Shown: piece by piece, positions 35,047 to 46,251 of the stretch
How positions within the stretch are numbered: the stretch's first letter is position 1
Layout of the letters: each line of letters opens with the position of its first letter
Translations under genes and position numbers: made by a program
Assembly: GCA_900239685.1 (NCBI GenBank)
Contig: OENT01000730.1
Coordinates: 1 to 64,000 of the forward strand
Direction: 5' to 3'
Source: Rotaria macrura
Lineage: Eukaryota > Rotifera > Eurotatoria > Philodinida > Philodinidae
DNA length: 64,000 bases
The notes under the pieces: generated by a model
The model's database searches: none
What the model saw: only the letters and a program-made list of their open reading frames with translations
Told to the model about the DNA's origin: nothing

Positions 35047-35054
35047 GTTACTAC

Positions 35055-35601
35055 TTTCTTCGTAAGCACTTTTTGAAGCAATTGCTAAATTGATTAGATG
35101 GATTTCTCCTTTGTGTACTATCCTGCTAATTCATTTTTCTATGTTTCATTATTACTGCGACACTTTAAATATTCCAAAGCGAGTTCTTTTCTTCATTTTC
35201 TTAAATACGAGTAGCTGGTTTGTTTTACTATTTTTTGCAGTAGATTGATGTTTATTCGTTTCCATCTTGATTATTAGCTCACTTAAAATCCACCATAGTA
35301 TTATTAAGACTGGTCTCTTACTTTTGAATCTTTGCATTTTAATTTATTAGAAGATGAGTATTATTTTTTGAAACCATCTAACAGACAATCGTCAGAAGGA
35401 TGTAGCTCACTTTGTGCTGTCTAACTCATTTTTCTTGACACTAGATCTGATCCAGTAAACTTTGACTCATCACAGTACCATACGGATTGTCTTATCTGTT
35501 GCAATTGATGACTTGTTTATCTGCCAGTTAAACGCGTGAAAGAAAAAAATGAAATGATTTCTAAGAAGGACGGTAATAGTCTAATATTTTACTTTTTTCA
35601 G
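35055..35601. other. Upstream region of the zinc-finger gene
   Basis: AT-rich and without coding evidence. It ends in a strong pyrimidine-rich acceptor (attttacttttttcag, 35586-35601), 16 bases before the zinc-finger gene ATG, consistent with a 5'UTR intron or a spliced-leader site. Confidence 0.5.
35586..35601 (+). promoter_or_regulatory. Candidate (trans-)splice acceptor of the zinc-finger gene
   Basis: A long pyrimidine run (attttacttttttcag) ends 16 bases before the ATG at 35618, the strongest such signal in the window. Confidence 0.55.
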
Positions 35602-35617
35602 CTATTCAGAGGCTATA

Positions 35618-36573
35618 ATGTCGTCACCGAAGGATCCGAGCACTATAATATTTGTGTGTCCTTTTTGCACATTCATCAATCATCGAAATGATAAAATCTG
35701 CGAAGTATGTTTGTATGAACGGCCATGGGAACCAACCACAAATTCAATACAGAACAGAGATCGTTTAAGAAAAAAGGTAAGAATTATTTTGAATGAAGGT
35801 ATAATGCTCGACCGTTTTATCATTGTTTTTGTGTATATCATGTGCCAGCCTCATGTTTCTCTTGGCCAAACTAAGAGCTAAGCGTGAACTGGTTCACTAT
35901 AAAATCTTCGTTTGACGTGTATTTTTTTCTCGTAAAATCTAAAGTCGGTTTCCATATATGATTGTCCCTACAGCAACCATTTATGTCATTTCTTTGTCTT
36001 GGTACCATGTGCTTGTTTAAGATAATTACTGATATCCACCCTCCAATGGAAAGTATCGCGGATTGCCTTAAGAAAATCGATACTATTGCGCAAGCCAACA
36101 GTGAACTCATACAAAAGATAAATACACACAATGGACAAATTAATATGGTAACCTATACTATAAAACGTAAATCTGATGGACAGCATGTGGCTGAAGAGCA
36201 AAGGACTCCGACCACGGCCCAAAATCTAATTTCTCAATGGCAGGAACAAATCACATTGACTCCAGTTCCTGACATATTTAATGATAAAATCGGTTTTCAA
36301 TGTACCAGCTATCAGGATTTGGTACGCTTAAATATGCAAATGATTCACATCGCACGAAAATACGAACTTTTTGGTGGTTCAACAAAAGCTATTGAAGAAA
36401 TCAAAAAATTTGAGGACAATTACCGTATGATTCAAAAGGCCCTCCACCAACTCCTTGAGCTAATTAATACCGGAGGAGCTGGCCAATTAGAAAACATCCA
36501 AACCAAACTGCAAGACGTCAACAAGTGCATACAAGAACTCCAAGCCAAGTACAAAAATTTGCGCTTCACATGA
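35618..36573 (+). CDS. RanBP2-type zinc finger, coiled-coil protein
   Basis: Exon 1 is 35618-35776. Residues 14-31 give a perfect RanBP2-type zinc finger, C-x2-C-x3-N-x6-C-x2-C (C14, C17, N21, C28, C31), a fold that in other proteins binds ubiquitin chains, RNA or Ran. A donor (AAG|gtaaga) ends the exon in phase 0. Two in-phase acceptors are possible: 35974 (gtccctacag, 252 residues) and 36022 (gtgcttgtttaag, 236 residues). I prefer the second, because the extra residues from the first are hydrophobic and unlike the rest. Exon 2 then runs to TGA at 36571-36573 and is mainly helical, with heptad-like stretches (ESIADCLKKIDTIAQANSEL near its start and LENIQTKLQDVNKCIQELQA near the C-terminus). 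No membrane segment or signal peptide. AATAAA signals follow near 36678. Its function is unknown; a ubiquitin-binding adaptor is one possibility. Confidence 0.75.
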
Positions 36574-39500
36574 ACTATTGCAGTACATCGTCAGAGAGTG
36601 AAAGCGATATGTAATTGAAGTAAAGAAATTAGTTTCATGAACATAATTCTACTTTTTAAATATCAAAAAGATTGAAAAATAAATAAAATGCTTTCAAATA
36701 AAATCTACTTTAATCCTTGTTCCAGTATAACTATAGCACGAAAATGTACCTATTTTCAATTCACGAGAAAAGAGCAATTAATTATGGATTAATTTCATCA
36801 ACTATGATCAAGTGAACTTTAAAAATGTGACTATCCATGAAGATGCGGGAACATGGGTGTAGGTTGCTGATGTGAATTTTCTTTCAATTTCACTGACATT
36901 GTCGATCCTTAAGAACTAGGTAGCTGAGTGTTCATATCTATATATTCGTATTGAATCATTTTGTTTTTAAAACCGATTCTATCGATGGGTATCATGCCTA
37001 GATAGGTAGAATTTCTCGTCGATATGAAAGTAATTGTATAAATATCTGAATTGAATAAATACTTTAAGATGTGTAGTTATTAAAAGTTATCCACATTTTC
37101 GAAGAGTTCTGCATAATACCTGACACTATTAATTTTTTGAAGATTGAAATCTAGTCATTAACGTTAAGATTTTGTTGTATTTATAGAATCATTGCTTTTT
37201 TTCAAGTATTTACATAAGCTTAACTGAAATCAGAGCGATCTAATTAGAAGCATTACGTTATTTTCATCATGACACATTGCATACGAAAATTTTGAAATGA
37301 CCTTATATCGTTTGAACCATGGTTAACCAACCATCAGTTGACTTAGATAAACCGAATAATGTCCGAGGTAACTGCTGATGTGAGGTGAAAGATGTTTTCG
37401 CATCTATTTATTTGACAACCACATTCTCACACATTTCTACTTCTTGAAATAGATGAACAGTATACACATATTGCTTTTATGTACATTTCTTATTGTCTGA
37501 TACAAGCTTCTTTGTTAATAGTTGAATGATAGTAGAACTATTTATTTAATAAAACTAAAAGACATGTCATTCGATTATCTTCCTTTCTTTCTCTAACAAT
37601 AATAGAGAGATAGATCATGCACACATCCGTAATCAACTGAAATATTTTTGAAAAGTACGTCATTCATGATTTCGATCTAGAGCTTATTTTTAATTTCATC
37701 ATTCAAATACATTGGAAAATTATAAGAAACTAGGCAATAAATCTGAAAGTACATTTACTACTTTTCCTACTATCTATTAGGATTTTGTCTTATGCTCACT
37801 TTCGTATTTCCAATGAATCAGTAGCAAACTATGTACAGTATAATGGTAGATGATATATATATATATATATAATTACCGTGAGAAAATTTAAAATGATGGT
37901 TGATAAAAGATGATTACAATCTAGAAGATCTTTTGATAATATTTCTCTGAGCTTGTATCATATAACTGCATGTCATATTCTAGACTTAAGAGAACGCTCA
38001 TCCTTGTTCAAGAAGTAGGATCACACATCCATAGTTATAGATGCCAAAAACGATAAATTTTAAATACACTTCGATGAATAATAGTTACTTAAGGTTGAAT
38101 ATCGAAAGTTTGCACAAGATGATTGGTATTGAGTTTTTTCAAGTATCCCTAAAAAATATGCATAAGCGTACGACTATGGATTCACAGAGTGTATTGATAA
38201 CACCTTAACAGTTTTTCTTCTTGATTGTGTATCTGTTCATTCAATTACAATGAATTAAGTGCATAGGTTGTGGAGTACGTCTTGTCGAAAGAAAGTTGAT
38301 AACTATTTTATTTGAAAAATCAAAGTTTGATTAAGAAATTTTCGAAATAAAATTTCAAATCTACTAAATAGTTTTTGTCGTCAATAGTTCGATATTTTGC
38401 TGTATGAATATATTATTTTGACAAAGATTGTATCATTTTATGAATGTATTTGCGTCACGATGAACATAACTGATTTTAAAGAATTACCGATAGCTACGCT
38501 AGAAGTTCAAATTTCGTTCTCAACAAGAGTTCCAGTTTAATTTAGAAAGAAAATTAGATGTTTGGCATGACTTTTAGCAATGCCTGAAAACTTCTTAGCA
38601 GTTTGTAGGTATCCTCGTTTAATTATGTTCGAAGGCTATCACTAGACTATCGGTAATCTACCCGTTAGTTCTTTGAATTTTCTCAATATTTAATTTGATG
38701 TTGTCAGAAGCGTGTGGATAGAAATATTTTCATGCTGTGCGATAGTATTCAAAACATATATGACCAGAAGCTTTTGTAACGCACTAGAGTACCGTAAAAT
38801 ACATGTCCAGATGAGTTTGGGTTGAAAGCTGTTGCTTCTAATCAAACTAGGCATGAGCTTTGAAACGAGACAGCTTCTATTAAAAAAAAAATATACTTCT
38901 GCATTCTAGTTTTTTAATAGTTACTATAAAACGAATGCTCGAGTAAAAACTTGGTTCGTTTGTGTTCGAGATTGCGCACCAAAACGTGAGTGTATTTTTG
39001 AAATCAACATAATGCTTTCTCTCTGATCGATTGAAATTTTAGGTTAAAACTTCATCGGATTGTGTAGATACTCCAAGAGTTCTACGTGCATATTAGTGTA
39101 CTATGCATAGAAGTTATTATATACGATGCCTGATACTAACGCATTATACTTCTTCCTGTTTTCGTCGTATTTTGTGCTTTTTTTCCAGACCGGTTCGTTG
39201 ATAGGCATTATATGGAGCGTAACGCTTCAATCAGTCACAATTAAGAATCATCAGATTTTACATTAGAAACCGATGTTCTACTAAGTCTTATATTTTTCTA
39301 GCAAAAAATGAATCATTCATTGGTGAATATATCATTTTAAAAGCGTGTATAATTACTGAACTTGTAATTTAATTTGTAAGTAGATATGTTGCCATTGGCA
39401 AAATCTTTGTTTTATTGCACTTTTTGGGATTACCCGAAGTCATTAGCGAGATTCATTCTTCTAGTCCTGAGTGCTTCATTATACTCTTTATTTTATTTGA

Positions 39501-39667
39501 ATCTGAGGTAAATTGACGTCATCTGTGTTGTATGAATTCTCTTACTATAAAAAGAAAGCCTGTTTTTAAAAACACGTCGTCAGAATAATTATAAGCATAA
39601 AGACTTCCCCAAATCAATTTGCTTGGTATTTTTTTTTGTCTAAATTTTATCAACATATTCATTGCAT
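36574..39667. other. Intergenic, no supported gene
   Basis: About 3.1 kb of AT-rich sequence with a TA microsatellite at about 37852-37871 and no open frame above 60 codons that looks real. Confidence 0.55.
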
Positions 39668-40684
39668 ATGTCCAACAACACAAATTGTGGTACTCATGAT
39701 TATGAGATATATTGGTGTAAATTTATTGCTCTTCTTAATCAGAATATTTCAAGGTATTTTATGGGTTTTATCTGGATCATGGGAAATTTCGGATCAACTG
39801 TCAATTGCTTAATCTTTTCTCAACGAAATCTTCGCAAGAATCCATGTGTAATTTATATTCTAGCCTCTAGTGCTTCACAACTCATAACTTTCAATTTCGT
39901 TCTAATCACAAGAATACTTTACAGAGGTTTCAATATTAATGCAATCAATACTATCCTTTGGTATTGTAAAATTCGATCTTTTTTGTTCTATGTTTTTGTT
40001 GATGTTCCACGTTATTGTATCATTTTGGCGTCGGTCGATCGTTATTTTGTTAGTTGTCTCAACGTATATTGGCGTCAATGGAGCTCATCAAAGATAGCTG
40101 TGCGACTTATTATTGGTTGTTTTACATTTTGGTGTTTAATATATATCCAAGTACTTATCTTCTATGACATTCAAGGTGGTAACTGCTCATACAGATCTGG
40201 TGTTTATGGAATTTTCTTCAGTGTCTATCTATTGATTGAGAGTGGAATATTACCACCAGTGGTGACGTTAATTTTTGGCTGCCTTACGATCATAAATATT
40301 CGACAAAGTAAACGAAGAACAGTACCTTTAACAGTCAGTAATCCTGTTCGGTCTACAGAATTTATTGGCATGTCACGAAAAGATTTTCAATATGCGAAAA
40401 TGTTATTCAATCAAATATTGCTTTGGTATTGCTTGAACATTATCAATCCTTGTGATCTTCTTTATCAAACAATAACAGTACATCAAACGAAATCATCTTT
40501 TCGTCTAACAATCGAAGCATTTATAAACAATATGAGTTATATGTTCATCCATCTGGAATTTGCTTTGACATTTTTTATATATACTTTATCATCGCCATTT
40601 TTCAGACGTGAATTCAAGCAATTATGCCGAAGGAAAATATTTTGTCACTTTGCATCAAATGCGACTACGAGCGATCGCACATAG
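39668..40684 (+). CDS. Orphan rhodopsin-like G-protein-coupled receptor
   Basis: A 338-residue intronless frame with seven hydrophobic segments, starting at the ATG at 39668. TM1 carries a G-N pair (WIMGNFGSTVNCLIF, about 32-50). TM3 ends in an intact D-R-Y (124-126). Cysteines 100 and 173 are placed for the TM3-ECL2 disulfide. TM5 contains an internal proline pair, TM6 lies at about 245-270, and TM7 (about 288-308) lacks a canonical NPxxY. The tail is short and basic. N-glycosylation sites at the N-terminus (NNT, NIS) fit an extracellular end. The fold is class A GPCR; the ligand cannot be inferred. Bdelloid genomes carry many such intronless orphan receptors related loosely to peptide receptors. 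An AATAAA signal lies near 40859. No sign of decay. Confidence 0.8.
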   Translation: MSNNTNCGTHDYEIYWCKFIALLNQNISRYFMGFIWIMGNFGSTVNCLIFSQRNLRKNPCVIYILASSASQLITFNFVLITRILYRGFNINAINTILWYCKIRSFLFYVFVDVPRYCIILASVDRYFVSCLNVYWRQWSSSKIAVRLIIGCFTFWCLIYIQVLIFYDIQGGNCSYRSGVYGIFFSVYLLIESGILPPVVTLIFGCLTIINIRQSKRRTVPLTVSNPVRSTEFIGMSRKDFQYAKMLFNQILLWYCLNIINPCDLLYQTITVHQTKSSFRLTIEAFINNMSYMFIHLEFALTFFIYTLSSPFFRREFKQLCRRKIFCHFASNATTSDRT

Positions 40685-43620
40685 TTCGAGGAATTCTTTA
40701 ACTTACTAGTTCAATCGTTTAGTAGTAGAGCAGTCTTAGATATTAAACACAATTTACTGTATTGTCTTACTTGTTGTATTTTCGTATCATTTCTTGCTCA
40801 TATATGTATGTTCGCTTGTGTATTGAATATTCTAGAATGTAAATTAGTCGAACTAACTAAAATAAAATCAATTATATACATATAAGAACAAATAGTTGTC
40901 GGTTTGATTATTGTCTTGATACCATAGCTTCAGTACTCGAATCCGAAATTACAGCTAATATTTGTTATGTTCAAGAGTAGTAATATTTAAAAGAATAGTA
41001 AAAAGTTGACTATCGAATGCGAGCCATGTCATAATGTTGAGAAAGTTTAATTAATTTGTGACGTACACAATCGAATACAATATATTCAAAATAGATTATT
41101 CTTTCATTGCAGTTGAAAGAAGCCGATAAAAAACAAAACACTGTGCAAAATAATGAACAGTATCCTCCAGATAATGATTTAAAAGAACAGAAACAAAAGT
41201 GAAAATCGATCACTTTATTCTGTAATACCGTATGTAGATATGTGTACGAGTGTGATTATATGAGAATATGTTCTCCTTCATTACCTGCACTTATATCCAT
41301 CCCCCTCCTCTCCTAAACACACTCGGAAAAATTTAAATATTACTATGCTGTCCGTTGACTTCTCGTAATAATAGTAATAGCCAAAATTCAGCGCTAGTAT
41401 GATCCGTATATACAAACAAGAAATAACTAAATCTAATGCAACGGAACAAATACCTAAAGAATTTTCACTGGCACTCCAAAAATATAAATCAATTGACTTA
41501 GCCCTGCTTGTTTGTAAACATACGGATAGATATTTCAAAATATTTCACTATGAGGGCTGAAGTATTTGCTTTTTCTCTCATACTCAACATCACGCTCGTG
41601 TGTGTAACAAAGCTTTTAATTATGCAAAAATTGAGTTCAGATACATTACTACAACTGATGATAAGAATAAATCGTTCATAAATAGTATGATTCTCTAAGG
41701 AGCTGCAGTAACTGCAACCATCATTCCATATAAACATGCCACTGAGGATCTAGCAGAAGTGTGTGTTAACTTTCAGACATATCTAGGTCTCCATCACAAT
41801 AAAGTGGGAAATCTGATACAGAACTACCGTTGTATCATAAGATAAAGTTGACGGAACAAAATTTCAAACTTTATTATAAACTGACACTGGAGATCCGGAG
41901 ACATATCAATTTTTACAAATTTTTAAGTTTTCCAGATTTAAAACACCGCATTTATTGATTTTTCTTCAAGTTCAAATTCTTCTCGTAGCATCTGTTGAGT
42001 CCTATATCTTTACCATTGATTTTCGAATTTTCTAGAGTATAGAGCATACTAAAAGAAGTAAGTAGGTATCAGTATGAATGCTTTTCTTCTACTCAATAAC
42101 ACTCACAATTGATGTTTCTACAGTACCATCGTTAGATTCATTAAAAATATACTCTTCTTTCAAGATAAAAACATCTTGTGGATGAACGAAGAGAAAATTT
42201 TGAAATAGGCTACAGTAGTTGTTTGCTGTACACTTGGTAGCTCTGCAAGTGAAGAACGAACTTTTTCCTAAACACAATTCCACTCGAATGGCGTATTTTT
42301 TAATAACTGGAATTATGTCATGAAGTTAACATGTTGTTATCAGTTCACATCCATATAAAGCTACTTTCTATATTCATAAAGAATTCTTATAAAATCTTAT
42401 TCGAATAAAGTACAACCAGTTGTGTCTACCAATTTATCACAGAAACTAATTTAGCGAAAAGTGAGAGAAAAATATAGAAGACTGTGTGATAGCAGAGTCT
42501 GACGTGTGCAAAAATAAAATAAACGAAACTATTGTAAACGCATCTCTGTCACGAAACACAGCATCGAACTAGGAATGCTATCTTCGACACTAACACGTCA
42601 ATATGCATGATTGTCTCATAGTGACAACCATCATAAAATCTTTTTGAAGTACGAAGCAATCAAGTTCATATAGACTTCAAAAAACATTCCGTGAAATTTT
42701 TGTTACTTATTGTTATCTTTTTCATTCCAAGGTACGTCTAACTGAAGAAAAAACTTTGCTTGTATGAATTTACTCGGATAAAATTTGTTTTGAGCACTAC
42801 AGAATAAGATAATTGAGCACCGATATAATTACACGTGAAGTGAGTACAATAAAATAATATTCTTTACAAGAAAAGTAGAAACAACAGTTAGATAATAAGT
42901 ACAATAACTATTAATATTATGAAAAATTGTCATTAATATATTAGTTGGAACATGAACTTGTATTTCATATCAGCATAATGAATATTTCCCATATTGACTA
43001 CAACTATATGAATATTTAGTAGAATCGGTTAAATTTGTGAAACGATACTTAGATACTCGATGCTGTTGTACTATTCCATTAGCTTCATAGAGAGTTTTCA
43101 CGAAATTTAAAAGTTGATATTCATTTTTTGACAGAAACTCTTACGAATTTAGTACTATTGATCTGTAAATGAAACTTAAGTCCCTTGGATTTCATAAATT
43201 AATAGTCACGATATTAACTAATTTGAGTTGAGTATATTACAAAGCGATACTTGTCAGCATACATACAACAAATTCGATCGGCTTTAAATGAGTTTATCTC
43301 AATTATATTGTTTTTTAATTTGGTGCTCAAAACACTTCTCGCCCAATTTATTCTATCATGATATTGTTAGATTTCTAACATATGACCATAAAAAAACATC
43401 AGTTGTTCTTTGCAGCTATTAATGCATGACGGCGTCAAGAGGAAAGAAATTAATTGTGAGTAAGCAAACGACGCATATTTTGCCTTGTCATTGTCATCAT
43501 TAATGTATTATCTTTCATGTTTGTGTTCTACCTACGAATATTGATGTATTATTGAGTAGAAATACATATGAATATTTTATTGCATACCTATTTGCGTTTC
43601 ATTTTATTCATGTCATGTAA
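40685..43620. other. Intergenic, possible exon fragments on the minus strand
   Basis: Minus-strand frames at 42089-42283 (64 codons, with a gtgagt donor) and about 41945-42050 could be exons of one gene, but the joined frame meets a stop and an overlapping frame looks equally good. I leave it unannotated. Confidence 0.4.
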
Positions 43621-44916
43621 ATGATGACTAGCACAGAAGTAATCGACAAGAAGAAAGACGTTACTGCTCTCCATCGATTGATCAAAATCCATACCAGTCC
43701 ACTTTATCATGCGTGTGAAAACGGTGATGTCAATCGTGTCCGAGAACTTATCTCACGCCTAAGTTATTCCGATGTCAATTGTCGTGAACTGAACGGCAGC
43801 ACAGCTCTTCATGCTGCATCATACTTTGGTCATGTCGAGATTGTTCGACTTCTTCTTCATGAACGAGGCGCAATGAGACATCGACGAAACCGAGAAAAAA
43901 AGACTGCCTTTGAAGTAGCAGCCAATGATGAAATTCGTCAACTTTTTATCCGATCGAATGTCGGCTCAAATCGATTTTGCACTGATGAAGACAGGAATAA
44001 CCACAAACAGTTTTTAATAGTTATCCATAGCACGGAAAACGACAGGGACGTTAACAAGAATGAGGATGAAAATACCACACTAGAGAAAAAGTGGGTTGAT
44101 TTAGTAGAAAATGATAATTACATCAAAGGTCTTCAAATAACGCAAGTTGCTGGAAAATCTCTCTTTGGTTCATCATTGGCACGATCCATTACGTTTGCTG
44201 TATTCAATCACTTGCTTCATGAGCAATTTTCACCGTATGAAAATGAAGTATCTGTTAGAGATTTTTTACTACATCTGATTGATACATATGTTACTCGAAG
44301 TCATCCTCAGTATGAAAAAGCGTGTGAACTTGTAAACAAGTTCGCTCATACGAAACGTATTGAACCTTTGCTACGTCTGTACACACTTGAAACACCCTTG
44401 TATCGTCAATTACACTATGAATCAGACGCATGGCTTGTACCGCTCATCTGTCACTTTACCAAATTAAAGCCGCGCTTCTTTCAAGGTACATCGCATCGTG
44501 GTCTATTGATGAAATCTCAAGACTTGAGAGCCTATCAGTTAGCATGCGGAAAAACATCATGCATCATTCGAACAAATACGTTTTGTTCAACAACAATTGT
44601 TCGTCGTATTGCCGAATCTTTTTCAAAGGTAGCCCCTGAAAATGACCTGATTCGTGTTCTAATGATTCTCGACTTTCCTGTTCGCTGTGAAAAGGCCATT
44701 CAACTCTATGCTATTTCTGACGAATACCCGTGTTTATCCGATTTTGAAGATGAAAGAGAAGTTTTACTTTTACCACAAATATTGTTCTATGTTAAACGAA
44801 TCCATAAATATGATTCAGAGCTCTGCTGGACTATTTGGCTAGAGTACGTGCCTCCCGAACAGCATCCATTCCGATCTTACGTACAATGTATTACAAGGGA
44901 TATTCAAACTCGATGA
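43621..44916 (+). CDS. Ankyrin-repeat ADP-ribosyltransferase (R-S-E type), copy 1
   Basis: A 431-residue intronless frame. Residues about 24-110 form two to three ankyrin repeats (SPLYHACENGDVNRVRELI; GSTALHAASYFGHVEIVRLL; a degenerate third). A variable linker follows, then an ART domain (about 245-410) of the arginine-specific R-S-E class, which transfers ADP-ribose from NAD to protein side chains. R293 (in FQGTSHRG) is the expected NAD-binding arginine. The S-T-S position reads C-S-T-T (322-325), and the loop before the catalytic glutamate is intact as E-R-E (E378, E380) followed by VLLLP. The STS segment is therefore degenerate and the helix after it (RRIAESFSKV) is weakly matched, so activity is uncertain. 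No signal peptide or membrane segment: probably intracellular, with ankyrin repeats choosing the partner. Paralogue of the gene at 61308-62651. There is no obvious acceptor near the ATG. Confidence 0.85.
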   Translation: MMTSTEVIDKKKDVTALHRLIKIHTSPLYHACENGDVNRVRELISRLSYSDVNCRELNGSTALHAASYFGHVEIVRLLLHERGAMRHRRNREKKTAFEVAANDEIRQLFIRSNVGSNRFCTDEDRNNHKQFLIVIHSTENDRDVNKNEDENTTLEKKWVDLVENDNYIKGLQITQVAGKSLFGSSLARSITFAVFNHLLHEQFSPYENEVSVRDFLLHLIDTYVTRSHPQYEKACELVNKFAHTKRIEPLLRLYTLETPLYRQLHYESDAWLVPLICHFTKLKPRFFQGTSHRGLLMKSQDLRAYQLACGKTSCIIRTNTFCSTTIVRRIAESFSKVAPENDLIRVLMILDFPVRCEKAIQLYAISDEYPCLSDFEDEREVLLLPQILFYVKRIHKYDSELCWTIWLEYVPPEQHPFRSYVQCITRDIQTR

Positions 44917-46251
44917 ATCAAAGGTTTTATCCAGTTTTGATTTTCGCTGTCCTCTTCTTATTATTAATGGAATAGGCTTAGTGCGATAATTTCTGATGGA
45001 TCATGTTCATTTTTGAACCACATGCATAATTCCAATAAATTTTCCCTTTATTTTGCAATCAACACATGAAGTGAATCGAAAGACGGAGAAAATGTCTTTT
45101 CTCATAGGCTACACAGTGTGATCTCAAGTCATAAGAAACAACTTCTTCTGGTTGTTGTAGCTGAAGTTTTGAGTTTCTTGCATGTAGATTTTAAAATCAA
45201 TATTGTCTACTCTCCCTTATCTTCTGTCATCCATTGCAGATCATTGGAATCACGAGAAGCATGTGTCCAGATTCTTCCAAGTTTCTTTATCTTCTACTTT
45301 ACATACGGATCGTCACTACCTTGAACCTAAATAGTTATTAATATTATAAGTCAAGGTGGACACGACATCGCTGTTAGTCTCACAACATAACAAAATAAAT
45401 GAAATTTTCTTTTCGTTTCTGTCATTTTCACTTTGTCTATTGAACATATGTATTCATTGACCTGAAAATCTTTTCTCATAGATTCAGCGATTGTGATGCC
45501 AGTTTTCTCGCTGAATCTTTGAGAATCTATTGGATGTTCTACGCAACAGACTTTCGAAGTTTGAAGAAGATAGTCTCATTTTCTATTTGATCACTGCATA
45601 ATAGGTAGTAGAAAATTAAAGAATTAATAACATTCAATGATGATAATTTACTCATTTCGAACTCTAGGAACAGCCTAAAAGACGGGAGGCATCCGATTGA
45701 AATAATAACTACGTCTATCAGTTCGGTTTTTTTTCTCGAAATAAAATATCTTCATATTCTAAGCATGAACAATTCTTGATGAGTATTGGTGCTGGGCGTG
45801 GGTATGAATGTGTATAAATGCTGATAACACTCTGTAACATTTGAGACACACAATAAGTGCTGTCATCCGAAACAAAAACGATTGAGTATCGTGTATACGA
45901 TTGCATTTTGTTCGTCCACTACTAATTATGTCAAGATTTCACCTTTTTTATTATCAATTTAGTAATATTTTGACTTTATTTTCATGATGAAAGCTAACAA
46001 ATGACAGTCTTTCTCCTGGTCGAAGTCAAAAAAAGTAGGATCTATAGTTTCGTCGATTATATGAATCAATCTCTAGTACCAAGCTAATGTCAGATGCCAT
46101 GTTGAATCAATTTTAGCGATATTTTATTATTATTATTATTGTTTTTGTGATCGTAAGAAAGAAAAATAAAATACTAAAGCAGCTAACTATATGTTCGGAT
46201 GTCGTTGACTATGGACAATAGCCAAGTTCGATCATCAAAAGAAACAGTGTG
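44917..46251. other. Intergenic, no supported gene
   Basis: Holds a likely polyadenylation signal for the ART gene (aataaa near 45036) and a TTA/ATT microsatellite at about 46120-46142 that may supply the poly-A signal of the minus-strand peptidase gene. Short frames only. Confidence 0.5.

Noticed and set aside
41940..42283. Possible minus-strand two-exon gene with a gtgagt donor
   Set aside because: The joined frame runs into a stop after about a dozen codons, and a competing frame in the first exon is as plausible. No homology anchor.
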